From Enhygromyxa salina (lineage in GTDB: Bacteria > Myxococcota_A > Polyangia > Nannocystales > Nannocystaceae): a stretch of 64,000 nucleotides of DNA. Shown piece by piece: positions 36,934-46,700 of this stretch. The stretch spans positions 1 through 64,000 of the forward strand of contig NZ_PVNK01000138.1 in the NCBI RefSeq assembly GCF_002994615.1, given 5' to 3'. A program made the position numbers and the translations under genes. The notes beneath the pieces were generated by a model. That model did not search any database, was not told the origin of the DNA, and saw only the letters and a list, made by a program, of their open reading frames with translations. Each line of letters starts with the position of its first letter. The first letter of the stretch is position 1.

Positions 36934-36996
36934 GCGGGCAGTCTATCAGCCTGGCGGAGCGAGATGGCGTTCGTCCCCTCGCCGTGGCGAGGCCTC

Positions 36997-37310
36997 ATGA
37001 GCGCGCCGTACCCCGCGTGGCCCCGCGTCGGTGTGCTCGAGGCCGGCGCGATCGGCCTGGAGCTCGCCGTCCACCTGATCGAGCGCGGGCTCCCCGTGTC
37101 CTTTGTCGCGCGCGGATCCACGCTCGTCGCGCTGACCGGGCGCGGGATCGCGGCTCGAGATCTCGGAAGTGGAGTGGTCCCCTTGAACCCCGCCGACCGT
37201 CCAGCGCCCGGGGTCGTCGCGCGGGTCGCCGGGGGTGGCTTGGTCATCGGCGAGCCGGCCGAGCCAGCGCTTCCCGATGCCGCAGCTGCGCGAGACCCTC
37301 GCGCAGGTCG
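36997..37310 (+). pseudogene. Broken ketopantoate-reductase-like gene
   Basis: The frame from ATG 36997 reads PRVGVLEAGAIGLELAVHLI, then PVSFVARGSTLVALTGRGIA. This is the Rossmann N-terminus of 2-dehydropantoate 2-reductase (GAGAIG) with E for G at one position. After ~60 residues similarity stops. A later piece in another frame (RFPMPQLRETLAQVVAKAGV) could be more of the same gene. Too short for the ~300-aa family, so a deletion remnant beside the defence genes. Confidence 0.5.
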
Positions 37311-37374
37311 TGGCCAAGGCTGGTGTGCGTGGCCGCCGATACCACAGGCATGCTTCGACGTAGATCCCTTGAAG

Positions 37375-37392
37375 TGGCCCAGATGTGGGCCA
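37375..37392. promoter_or_regulatory. Perfect inverted repeat upstream of the deaminase gene
   Basis: TGGCCCA GATG TGGGCCA ends 43 bases before the avcD-like ATG. It could be an operator or part of a structured RNA. No clear -10/-35 was identified. Confidence 0.4.
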
Positions 37393-37435
37393 TCCTGTCG
37401 TCATCGGCTTGAACAGGGCGTGCTATCTTCGATAC

Positions 37436-38986
37436 ATGCCTCAGGAAGCACAACGGGGGAAGAGCGCACCCAAGCCAGCCGGATCGGGAGCCGGAGACCT
37501 CCTCGGCGAGGAAGTCAGATCGCGGGAAACGGCTGACCTCGTGTTTGGTGTGACGGGCTACGTTGGTTCCGGTCTTTCCCATGTTGCAGCTGCGCTGGCC
37601 GAACAGCTCAAAGATGCTGGGTTTGAGCCGTACTTGGTCAGCCTTTCCGATCAGTTGGCAGCCCAAATGGGCCTCGAGCGTACCCATTCAAAGAAAATCG
37701 CCGATGTCGTTCCTCTGCAGGATGCAGGCGACAAGCTGCGCGAGAACCATGGTGCGAGCATCGTCGCCGGGTTGGGGATCAAGGAGATCAGAAGGCTACG
37801 CAAAATAGAGAGCGAGCCCCGGGCGTTTGTGGTCGACTCGATCAAACACCCAAAAGAAGTAGAGGTGTTGCGAGCGGTCTATGGCCGGGGGTTCTATCTG
37901 ATTGGCGTGCTCTGTAACTGGAAGGTGCGGCTCAATCGGCTCAAGATCAAGTTCAAGAACGAGCCGCATGTGTCGAGCATCGAGCACATGATGCGCCGTG
38001 ACGAGGCTGGCCCTGATGACTACGGTCAGCAGGTGCGCAAAACCCTGCATTTGTCCGATTTTTTTGTCGCCAACGACACCGAGAGTCTAAACGAGGGCGA
38101 AGAGGAACTGGGAGATGCGCTCGAGCGCTTCGTGCAGGCCGTAACGGGGGCACAAGTCGTTCGGCCCAATCGCGACGAGAAGGGGATGCACGCCGCTTGG
38201 GGGGCTTCGCTCCGTTCTTCCTGCATGTCGCGGCAGGTCGGGGCGGCTGTCATGAGCAAGACGGGCGAAGTATTGGCAACCGGCACGAACGATCCTCCGG
38301 CCCCCGGTGGAGGGCTTTACACTGAGGATAGCCGCGAGGATAAGCGGTGCTTCATGTGGCAAGAGAATGAGTCGCGGGGATATTGTCGCAATGATCGCAA
38401 GAAGGGAGAGATCTATGACGACATCCATGAGCAACTCTACAATATTGGAGCACTCGAGGCCGACGTGACGGTCGAGCAGATAGCTAAGGCGCTCCAGCGT
38501 ACCCGTGTACGCGACCTCATAGAATTCTCAAGGGCGATTCACGCCGAGATGGATGCGCTCTTGGCTATCGCGCGTAGTGGTGTGGGAATTCCCTCGGGCA
38601 GCTCGCTGTACTGCACGGCTTTCCCCTGTCACAGCTGTGCCCGTCATATCGTCGCAGCGGGGCTGACCAAGGTCGTCTACCTCGAACCGTACGACAAGAG
38701 CCTCGCGCTCGAACTTCACGCCGATGCGGTGCGTGAGACCTCTGTCACCAGCCCGAAAGATGCGAGCAGTGGTGACAAGCGGGTTCTCTTGCAGCTGTTC
38801 ACTGGGGTCGCTCCCCGGCGCTTCGCGGCGTTGTTCGAGAAGCGGCGAGCGCTCAAGACGGGTGACGGAAGTTTGGTTAGGCTCGGCAAAGGCGCCGCCC
38901 ACGCTGATCCCGTGTTGAAGCGGAGCTTCCTGCAGCTCGAGGAAGAACTGGCCGAGAAGGTCGATAGTGCGCTACAAGTGTCCTGA
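37436..38986 (+). CDS. avcD: AvcD-like antiphage deoxycytidylate deaminase
   Basis: ATG 37436 gives 516 aa. The N-terminal half is a P-loop-like kinase fold (DLVFGVTGYVGSGLSHVAAA, ~35-54; FYLIGVLCNWKVRLNRLKIK). The C-terminal half is a zinc deaminase with HAE (H369, E371) and PCHSC (C398, C401). YCTAFPCHSCARHIVAAGL and VVYLEPYDKSLALELHADA are typical of this class. Such two-domain proteins are known phage-defence deaminases that drain dCTP/dCMP pools during infection. Base composition looks lower in GC than the neighbours, suggesting transfer. The DUF488-like gene follows within five bases. In Vibrio an inhibitory RNA (AvcI) precedes avcD; none was proven here. Confidence 0.8.
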   Translation: MPQEAQRGKSAPKPAGSGAGDLLGEEVRSRETADLVFGVTGYVGSGLSHVAAALAEQLKDAGFEPYLVSLSDQLAAQMGLERTHSKKIADVVPLQDAGDKLRENHGASIVAGLGIKEIRRLRKIESEPRAFVVDSIKHPKEVEVLRAVYGRGFYLIGVLCNWKVRLNRLKIKFKNEPHVSSIEHMMRRDEAGPDDYGQQVRKTLHLSDFFVANDTESLNEGEEELGDALERFVQAVTGAQVVRPNRDEKGMHAAWGASLRSSCMSRQVGAAVMSKTGEVLATGTNDPPAPGGGLYTEDSREDKRCFMWQENESRGYCRNDRKKGEIYDDIHEQLYNIGALEADVTVEQIAKALQRTRVRDLIEFSRAIHAEMDALLAIARSGVGIPSGSSLYCTAFPCHSCARHIVAAGLTKVVYLEPYDKSLALELHADAVRETSVTSPKDASSGDKRVLLQLFTGVAPRRFAALFEKRRALKTGDGSLVRLGKGAAHADPVLKRSFLQLEEELAEKVDSALQVS

Positions 38987-38990
38987 GACC

Positions 38991-39560
38991 ATGCGGGAGA
39001 ACGAGGATCGGCCCAGCCTTCGCGTGCTGGAGGGGGATGCGCTGGGCTCGGGCCGTGGGTCGTGTCATCTGGCCGCAGTCGCCGAGGAGCAACACAGCGC
39101 GCAGTTGCAGCTGGGGCTCCCCGGCTTGTCGGCACCGCGGAGCGCTGTCGTCTGCGTGACGATCCACGCGATGGCCTTGCGCAGCCCGGGTGATTGGGTG
39201 CGCGCCACCGGCGCCCGCCAGGTCGTTGATCTGCGCGTCGCACCTTCGTTTCGACGTCTCCACATGCGTCGGAGCGATTTTGTCAAGCTCGCCGGTGAGC
39301 TCGGCGCACGCTACGTACACCTCGCGGCGCTAGCCAACCGATATGGAGGTGATTCGTGGCACGCAGAGCGCTATCGCCAGCAGCTCGAGCGACACCTGGA
39401 AGAGAACCAGCACGAGGTCCAAGAACTGCGCGAGATGATCGAAGATGGACCGGTCATGCTCATCGTGGCGAGGCGCTCGTCGGTCGAGCTCAGGGCGCTG
39501 CTGCGTGCGCTCGAGCAAATCTCCCCGAGCTTCGAAGTTCAAATGTGCCTAGGTGAGTAG
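38991..39560 (+). CDS. DUF488-like protein beside the deaminase
   Basis: ATG 38991 (MRENEDRPSLRVLEGDALGS) is five bases after the avcD-like stop; a GTG at 38967 would overlap it. The ~110 C-terminal residues read QVVDLRVAPSFRRLHMRRSD, ARYVHLAALANRYGGDSWHA, and MLIVARRSS. This resembles DUF488 (VDVRxxPxSR, YxHLPxLG, LLCxE), though the last motif lacks its Cys. The function of DUF488 is not established. The tight spacing makes a two-gene defence operon likely (inference). Confidence 0.6.
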   Translation: MRENEDRPSLRVLEGDALGSGRGSCHLAAVAEEQHSAQLQLGLPGLSAPRSAVVCVTIHAMALRSPGDWVRATGARQVVDLRVAPSFRRLHMRRSDFVKLAGELGARYVHLAALANRYGGDSWHAERYRQQLERHLEENQHEVQELREMIEDGPVMLIVARRSSVELRALLRALEQISPSFEVQMCLGE

Positions 39561-39580
39561 TGCGTCTCACCCGAGCTGAG

Positions 39581-41494
39581 CTACTCCCAGACGTAGGCGT
39601 TCTCGATCACGAAGTCACGAGGGTGGGGCGCGGGCACGCGGATGAAGCCCACGCGATCACCTTTGACGGGCTCACGCGCGATCTTGCAGTCCGGGGCGCA
39701 GCGCAGCGTCTCCATCCAGTGGTAGCGCAGGACGAGGTCCTCGTCGGGCCGCGTTCGGGTGACCTCGATCCGATTGACGCTGGCGTCGACGCGCCCACGC
39801 CCGCGCAGCAGCCGGGTGTCGACGTTGACCTGGTAGATGATCATCTCGTCGACGAAGCCGGCGCGGGTGACCAGGCGTGGGTGCTCGTCCCACCACGACT
39901 TGCGATCGCCGCGCGGCACGATCAGCCAGCGGACCCCGTAGGTCTGAAAATAGCGGGCCACGGCCTCGGGCGAGTAGGGCGGATCGCCCGCGCGGCGGAA
40001 CCAGTTGGCGTCGCTGTGCTCGATGTTGCGGACCATGAAGCCGCCGATCAGCTGGGCCTGGGTTCGAGCCATGAGGTACTCGCCGAGGACCTGGTCGCGG
40101 ACCAGCCAGCGACCCTGGCCGTCGTCGTGCTCGGCGACCCAGGCGACCACGCCCTCCCACTGGTTTTGTTGGTCGTAGCGGTAGCGCGGGGTGTAGGCGT
40201 GGCCGAGGGTGTTCATCAGGACCTCGCGGCCGTCGTCGAGCGGCTGCCGGTCGCGCATCGAGGGCGCGAAAAAGTACAGCGCGTCGCGGGTCAGGTGGAG
40301 CAGCGCGAGCAGCCCGAGGATCAGCGCGAGACCGCGGGCGGGGCCGCGCAGGGTCTGCCACGGACGGGACTCGAGGGCCCCGCTCAGCCACGAGGCGGCG
40401 GGGATCAGCAGCGCGAAGCCGAGGGGCAGGTTGTGGCGGTAGGGCTGGATCTGGGCGGCGGGCGTGTAGCCGCCCAGGTAGGTCAGCGCGGCCATCGTCA
40501 CGATCAAGACCACGCAGGGCAGGTGGCGGCGATCGCCGCTGCGCCGCCACGCCCGGAGCCCCGCGAGCGCGGCGATCGTGATCAGCAGGCGGACGGCCGT
40601 GCGCGGCCCGATCATGCCCTGGGTGCTCGGATCGTGGAGCAGGCCGAAGAGATCGTAGAACAAAAACTCGATCCCGCCCTGGGCGTAGAAGGCCGAGTCG
40701 AGGATGTAGTGGAAGAAGCGCAGCGCGGTCTTCAGCCACCAAAAATTCGCGCCGAGCGTGACCGCGGCGATGCCGAGGGTGATCCCGTGGTCGACGGGGC
40801 GAAGGTCGCGATCGACCCACGCCGCGCGGACGTAGAGCGCGAGCATCGGCGCGACGAGGATGAAGAAGATGTAGGGGTGGACGAGGTGACCGAGGGCCAG
40901 GCTCAGCGCGCAGCCGATCGCAAACACCGGGCGCCGATCCTCGAGCCAGCGATAAAACAGCGCCAGAGGCAGGAGCGCGAAGTAGGCGACGAACGAGTAG
41001 GTGACCGTGCCGATGAACCACATCCAGTGGGTGAAGGAGTCGAAGGACCACAGCAGGACCGCGAGGCCCGTGGCCGCGAGCGCGGGCCGACGGTCGAGCC
41101 TTGCGATCCGCGCTGCGCCGAACACGACGATCGGCAGGGCCAGGTGGACGGCGAGCACGAAGGCGTTGTAGGCCCGGCCCTCGCCGACCCCGAGCTCGAC
41201 CAGCGCCCAGGTCCACAGCTCCCAGCCCTTGACGTCGGCGTCGAACAGGACCCCGTTGGGCGCGCCAGCGAGGAGCTGGACGTCGTAGACCCAGTGGTGC
41301 CCGGACTCGAGGCCGGTGAGCACCCGCCGAACCTGGTTGGCGTGGGTCGCGAAGTCGCCGCGGTTGAAGGGCAGCTCGGGCAGCGGCAGGATCGCGCCGA
41401 AAAAATAGTCGACGAGGGCCAGGTGGACGCCCACGATCACGAGCAGCGCGAGCCACACGCGCGCCCGGGCGAAGCGGCGCCGAGCCTCGCTCAC
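39581..41494 (-). CDS. Large polytopic membrane protein, GT-C glycosyltransferase-like
   Basis: GTG 41494 overlaps the UbiA stop (GTGA) and was preferred to 41653. The 637-aa product has about ten to twelve hydrophobic segments, then a ~190-residue soluble C-terminal part (YGVRWLIVPRGDRKSWWDEH, RVPAPHPRDFVIENAYVWE). The first extracytoplasmic loop FFGAILPLPELPFNRGDFAT carries acidic and His residues like GT-C enzymes using polyprenyl-linked sugars. Specific substrate unknown. Last gene of a set with a prenyltransferase and a geranylgeranyl-reductase-type enzyme. Confidence 0.6.
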   Translation of the reverse strand: MSEARRRFARARVWLALLVIVGVHLALVDYFFGAILPLPELPFNRGDFATHANQVRRVLTGLESGHHWVYDVQLLAGAPNGVLFDADVKGWELWTWALVELGVGEGRAYNAFVLAVHLALPIVVFGAARIARLDRRPALAATGLAVLLWSFDSFTHWMWFIGTVTYSFVAYFALLPLALFYRWLEDRRPVFAIGCALSLALGHLVHPYIFFILVAPMLALYVRAAWVDRDLRPVDHGITLGIAAVTLGANFWWLKTALRFFHYILDSAFYAQGGIEFLFYDLFGLLHDPSTQGMIGPRTAVRLLITIAALAGLRAWRRSGDRRHLPCVVLIVTMAALTYLGGYTPAAQIQPYRHNLPLGFALLIPAASWLSGALESRPWQTLRGPARGLALILGLLALLHLTRDALYFFAPSMRDRQPLDDGREVLMNTLGHAYTPRYRYDQQNQWEGVVAWVAEHDDGQGRWLVRDQVLGEYLMARTQAQLIGGFMVRNIEHSDANWFRRAGDPPYSPEAVARYFQTYGVRWLIVPRGDRKSWWDEHPRLVTRAGFVDEMIIYQVNVDTRLLRGRGRVDASVNRIEVTRTRPDEDLVLRYHWMETLRCAPDCKIAREPVKGDRVGFIRVPAPHPRDFVIENAYVWE

Positions 41495-42306
41495 CCGAGG
41501 GCGCCCCCGCGGAGGTACACGAGCGCCGTCTCGATGATCATCGCCAGGCCCAGGGTCACCCGGACGTGGTTCCAGTAGGCCTCGACGTCGTCGTCGCGCA
41601 GGGGGATCAGCGCGGCGAGCATCGGGATCGGCGCGATCCACCAGCTCAGGCACAGGCCGGCGTAGAGGCCCGCGGCGATCATCAAGGCCCGGGCCAGGAG
41701 GTGCGCGCGGGCGCGACCGAGGACCACGGCCGTGGTCCGCACGCCCGCGGCCTCGTCGGCGTCGTGATCGCGCATGACCTGGATCGACTCGAACACGCCC
41801 GAGAACAGGCCGAGCTGACCCAGGAGCAGCCAGCCCTCGGGGTGCCCCGGCGCGAGGCCGACGAGGGGCATCGCCACACCCCAGGCGATCATCGCGAGCA
41901 CGTCGAGGAAGGGCACGCGCTTGAGCCCGGCCGAGTAGGCCCAGCAGACCCCGGCTCCGGCGACGAGCGCGATCATCAGGCCGCCGCCCCAGGCCAGGGC
42001 CATGACGACCAGGACCGCGAGCAGGCCCAGCTGCGCGGCCAGGCCCGCGCCGAGGTGCTCGGCGAGGTAGGCGTTCTTGGTCTGATCTTTGGCCGCAGCC
42101 GCGAGGTCGTCGTCGAGGTCGTACCAGTCGTTGTTGAGGTAGACGAGCAGGTTGAGCAGGAGCGCGAACACAGCGCGGTAGCCGATCTCGGCCCAGCCGA
42201 GGTGGCAGGCCACCGCGATCGCGAGGGCCCCTGCGATGTTGGCCATCTCGAACCTGCGGAGCCGAAACACCGCCACGTCGAGCAGGATCTTGAGCACGGG
42301 CGGCAT
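41491..42306 (-). CDS. UbiA-family prenyltransferase
   Basis: The 271-aa protein from ATG 42306 (MPPVLKILLDVAVFRLRRFE) has about eight membrane helices and both Asp-rich motifs. The first is LVYLNNDWYDLDDDLAAAAK (NDxxDxxxD-like), the second QVMRDHDADEAAGVRTTAV. It transfers a prenyl chain to an acceptor such as a quinone precursor or glycerol phosphate. Adjacent to a geranylgeranyl-reductase-type gene on one side and a large membrane protein on the other, in one transcription unit. Confidence 0.85.
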   Translation of the reverse strand: MPPVLKILLDVAVFRLRRFEMANIAGALAIAVACHLGWAEIGYRAVFALLLNLLVYLNNDWYDLDDDLAAAAKDQTKNAYLAEHLGAGLAAQLGLLAVLVVMALAWGGGLMIALVAGAGVCWAYSAGLKRVPFLDVLAMIAWGVAMPLVGLAPGHPEGWLLLGQLGLFSGVFESIQVMRDHDADEAAGVRTTAVVLGRARAHLLARALMIAAGLYAGLCLSWWIAPIPMLAALIPLRDDDVEAYWNHVRVTLGLAMIIETALVYLRGGALG

Positions 42307-42368
42307 CGGGGGGGGCGCGGGCCGGCGGCGGGATGCTGGATGGTCACATACTCGCGCGCAGCTGCAAA

Positions 42369-43571
42369 TCACGAGGTGCGCTCGGTGATCTCGAGGGCGT
42401 CACCCTCGTAGCCCCACTCGAGGGCGCGCTCGATCAGCGCAGATCGATGGGCGCCGGTCTGGACCAGCACGCGCATGGCCTCCTGGACCCCGATCCGGAG
42501 CTTCGACGGCCACACGATCGCCCGCTCGCATTCGCGCTGGTAGGCGCGGCAGGCCCGGGCGTCGAGGCCCCGCGCGTCGAGGGCAGCGACCGTGTGGCGC
42601 CCGGCGAGCTGCCCGGTGTACAGCGCCTGCCAGATGCCCTCGCCCGACAGCGGATCGATGAATCGACCGGCGTCGCCGCACGCGAGCACGCCGGGGCCCG
42701 CGGGCGGGCCGAGGTTGACGGCCAGGGGCAGTGACCAGACCCGGGCCTCGGCGCGCGGCCTCGCGCCCGCGAAGCGCTCCGGGTGGCGCTGAACGAAGCC
42801 CTCGAGCAGGGCCTGAAGCTTGACCCCGCCGCGCTCGAAGTGATCGGCGCGCTGGTAGACGCCGACGTTGGCGAGACCCCCGACGGGCGGAAACACCCAG
42901 CCGTAGCCGCAGGGAAGATCTCGCTCGAAGTAGTGCTCGGACACGCCCTGTGCCGGACCCGCGCCGGCGCCGTCCCCGGTGCCTTCCCCGGTGCCGTCCC
43001 CGGTGCCTTCCCCAATACCTTCATAGTATGCGGTGATCGCAACCCCCAGCGAGCGCCCTCGCTCGTAGGAGCGGCCGAGCGCCGCCCATGCCAGCGAGCC
43101 AGGCCCATCCGCCGCGATCGTCGCCGACGCGCGCCAGGTCTGGTCGTCACTTGCCGCGCCCACGACTCGGCCATCTTCGACGAGCAGCCGGCGGACCGTG
43201 ACGCCCTGGCGCAGCTCGGCCGGGGACGCCTCGAGGGCGCGGCGCAGGAGGTCATCGAGCTCGACGCGGGGCACGATGTAGCCCGGTTGGTGGCCGAAGC
43301 TGCGGCCCACGCGGCTCCCGTCGGGCAGGACCGCCACGGCCGCCTCGACGACCGCGTGCGGGAGCGTGGTCAGTAAACCCGTGATCCCGCCCAGCTCGTC
43401 GACGATGCGGGCGCCACGGTTGGAGACCGCGTCGCCGCAGGTCTTGGGCCTGGGGAAATTCGCTCGATCGAGGACCAGCACGCGAGCGCCACAGCGCGCG
43501 GCGGTGATCGCCGCGGCGCATCCACCTGGGCCTGCGCCGATGACCAGCAAGTCGGTGGTCTCGCGTGCCAT
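42369..43571 (-). CDS. Geranylgeranyl-reductase-type FAD oxidoreductase
   Basis: The 400-aa flavoprotein starts MARETTDLLVIGAGPGGCAA (FAD dinucleotide fold). ANFPRPKTCGDAVSNRG follows, the PxKxCGD motif of geranylgeranyl reductases, then LACGDAGRFIDPLSGEGIWQ. This family reduces isoprenoid double bonds in lipids or quinones, or hydroxylates related compounds. Residues ~182-205 are a Gly/Glu/Thr/Asp low-complexity insertion encoded by an imperfect 12-base repeat. A much longer minus-strand frame (to 47411) is a chance antisense of the hybrid kinase. Confidence 0.85.
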   Translation of the reverse strand: MARETTDLLVIGAGPGGCAAAITAARCGARVLVLDRANFPRPKTCGDAVSNRGARIVDELGGITGLLTTLPHAVVEAAVAVLPDGSRVGRSFGHQPGYIVPRVELDDLLRRALEASPAELRQGVTVRRLLVEDGRVVGAASDDQTWRASATIAADGPGSLAWAALGRSYERGRSLGVAITAYYEGIGEGTGDGTGEGTGDGAGAGPAQGVSEHYFERDLPCGYGWVFPPVGGLANVGVYQRADHFERGGVKLQALLEGFVQRHPERFAGARPRAEARVWSLPLAVNLGPPAGPGVLACGDAGRFIDPLSGEGIWQALYTGQLAGRHTVAALDARGLDARACRAYQRECERAIVWPSKLRIGVQEAMRVLVQTGAHRSALIERALEWGYEGDALEITERTS

Positions 43572-43700
43572 CGGGCACTCATCGCAGCGCCCCGAATTCT
43601 CGGATGCGCGATTACGCTGCTCCCGAGGATGTGCGCATTCTTCACGGCGGTGTGTGCGTGGCGCGGGACCAGGCGCATGACCAATGCCGCCAGGAGAGGG

Positions 43701-46700
43701 ATGTCTCCGCGATCTGCTAGCGCTAATCTGTCGCCAGTGAGTTCCGTGCCTAGTCGCGTCGGCAAGCTGTCGCTCGACGGATACAGGAGTACTCGGACGC
43801 TGCGAGACTCCGGGCGCACGCGAGTCTATGCGGCGGTCCGCGAGCGAGATCAGCGGCCGGTCGTCGTCAAGCTCCACGAGTTCGACGCCGACGAGGGCGT
43901 CGAGGTTCGGGTCGAGCACGACTTCCGCATGATCCAGGGTCTCGAGCTCGACGGCGCGGTCGATGTGCTCGCGCTCGAGCGCAGCGGTGGCTCGTTGGCC
44001 GTGGTCCTCGATTGGTGTGAGGGGGTCAACCTCGACGAGTACTGCGGCGGACAGCCGGTCGCGCTCGGCGACTTCATGACCATCGCGCTGCAGGTCTCGC
44101 GCACGCTCGCGGAGGTCCACCGCTACAAGGTCATCCATCGCAACCTCAAGCCGACCAACATCTTCATCGATCCGCACACCCGGGTCGTCTCGATCTCCGA
44201 CTTCGGGATCTCGGCCCTGCTCGACGCCGAGCGCCGCCGGATCGACGATCCCTGGGTCATCGAGGGCAGCTTGCCCTACGTCTCGCCCGAGCAGACCGGT
44301 CGGACCCACCACGAGGTCGACTTTCGCAGCGATCTGTACTCGCTCGGGGTGACCTTCTACGAGCTGCTCACGGGCCGGCGACCCTTCGAGGGCACGACGC
44401 CGCTCGAGCTCATCCACGCGCACCTCGCCCGTCGCCCCCGCGAGCCGCAGTGGCTGCGCCCGGAGCTGCCCACGGTCCTGTCCGCGATCGTGATGAAGCT
44501 GGTCGAGAAGGCGCCGGAGCGGCGCTACCAGTCGGCCCGGGGGCTCCACGCCGACCTCGAGCGCGTGGCCTCGGCCCTCGCGGCTGGCGAGTCGCTCGAG
44601 GGCTTCGCGCTCGGGGTCAACGACGTCCCGGCGGTCTTGCAGCTGCCCCATCGGCTCTACGGTCGCAGCCGCGAGGTCGAGGCGCTGAGCCAGGCGTTTC
44701 GCGCGGCGGGCCAGGGGCAGCCGCAGTTCGTGTTGGTCTCGGGGGCGACCGGCGTCGGCAAGACCGCGCTCGTCAACGAGCTCGCCGAGCCGGTCATGAG
44801 CCGCCACGGCTACTTCGCGCGGGGCAAGTTCGAGCGCGAACAGACCGACAAGCCCTACGCGGGTGTGTTCGCGGCCTTCTCCCACCTCGCGGACCAGCTC
44901 CTGACCCAAAGCGACGAGCAGCTCGAGCTGTGGAGCGAGCGCCTGCGCGAGCGCCTCGGCCCGAGCGCGGGGGTGTTGTTCGAGCTCGTGCCGACGCTGC
45001 GGCCGATCCTCGGCTCGGTCGCGCTGGCGCCCTCGGTCGGGCCGCTCGAGTCGCGCAACCGCCTCGCGGTCGCCTGCGCGGCGCTGATCTCCGAGTTCGC
45101 CCGCGCCGAGCACCCGCTGCTGCTGAGCCTCGACGACTTTCAGTGGGCCGACGCGGGCACCTGCGAGCTGATCGCGGCGACCCTCGTCGAGCCCAACGCG
45201 GCGCTGCTGGTCGTGGCCACGCTGCGCGAAGACGAGCTCGCCCCCGACTCGCCGGCGCAGGAGCTGCTCGACCTCATCGAGGCCCGGCCCGGGCCCTCGT
45301 CGCACATCGCCCTGGGTCCGCTGGCCGACGATGACGTCGCCGCGCTGATCGCCGACACCCTCGCGTGGCCGATCGAGCACATCCGCTCGCTGGCCGAGAT
45401 CGTCGGTCGCAACACCAACCGCAACCCCTTCTTCGTCGGCCAGTACCTCAGCCACCTCGTCGAGCTCGGGCTCCTCCGGCCGACCAACGTGGGCTGGGGG
45501 TGGGACGCCGAGGGCATCGAGGCGGCCGGGCTGCCCGAAGACCTCCTGACGATGATGACCGCCAAGCTCGGGCTGCTGAGCGCGCCGCAGCGCGAGCTGC
45601 TGACGGGCGCCGCGGTCATCGGCACGCGCTTCGACGTCGCGATGCTGACGGCGCTGGTCGGGGCCGAGACGATCGACGCGGCGCTCGTGGCCCTGACCCG
45701 CGAGGGCCTGCTGACGACGCTCCGTGGCGGCCGCTACGGCTTCACGCACGACCGCATCCGCGACGCCGCGTATGCCATGAACAGCCCGGCACGCAGCGCG
45801 GATCTCCACCGGATCGTCGGCGAGAAGTGCCTCGAGCGCAGCGGCCTCGGCGAGATCGAGGAGTCGATCCTCGAGGTCGTGGACCACCTCAACATGGGCT
45901 ACAGCCTGGTCCCGATCGGCGACGAGGATCCGGCCGTCGTCCGCGCCCGGGCCAAGCGGGCGCTCGACGGCGTCGACGAGAACCAGCTCGACATGCTCGC
46001 CGAGCTCAACGCCCTCGCCGGCCACAACGCGCTGATCGGGGCGGCCCCGCGCGCCGCGGTGCGCTACTTCGAGGCCGGCATCCAGCTCGTCGTCGGCGTC
46101 CAGGAGCACGGGTCCGTCGACGAGCTGCCGCCACGCCGGGTCAACTACCTCAACCACGAGCTGCGCTTCTCGCTCGAGCTCGGCCGCGGCCAGGCCCTGG
46201 GGCTGGCCGGTGACCGCGACCAGGCCGAGCGCCAGTTCGAGCGCCTCTTGCAGGCGCCCCTCGACTTCGCCCGGGTCGGTCGCGCGGTCGCGGGCCGGGT
46301 CGAGATTCGGATCTTCGCCAGCGATCGCCACGGCGCGATCGAGTGCGGCCTCGACGGGCTCCAGCGCCTCGGCGTCGATCCGCTCGCGCAAGAGGGGGGG
46401 CCCGAGCAGTTCCCGCTCAACCGCCTCGTGCCGATGCTGCGCTCGGCCGAGCTCCGCGGGCTCGGCGAGACCTCGACGATCCGCGACGCCCGGCTCGAGG
46501 CCGCGCTCGAGATCCTCAACGTGCTGATCCCGGTCTCGCACCTCGTCGATCCCGAGCTCCACGTGGCCCTGGTCACCGAGCACACCGGGATCATGCTCGC
46601 GCACGGCCGCCACCAGTCGGCGCCGATCGCCCTGAGCTACGCGGCGATGTTCGTCGGGACCGCGGTCGGGCAGCGGCAGCTCGCGCTCGAGGTCGTCGAG

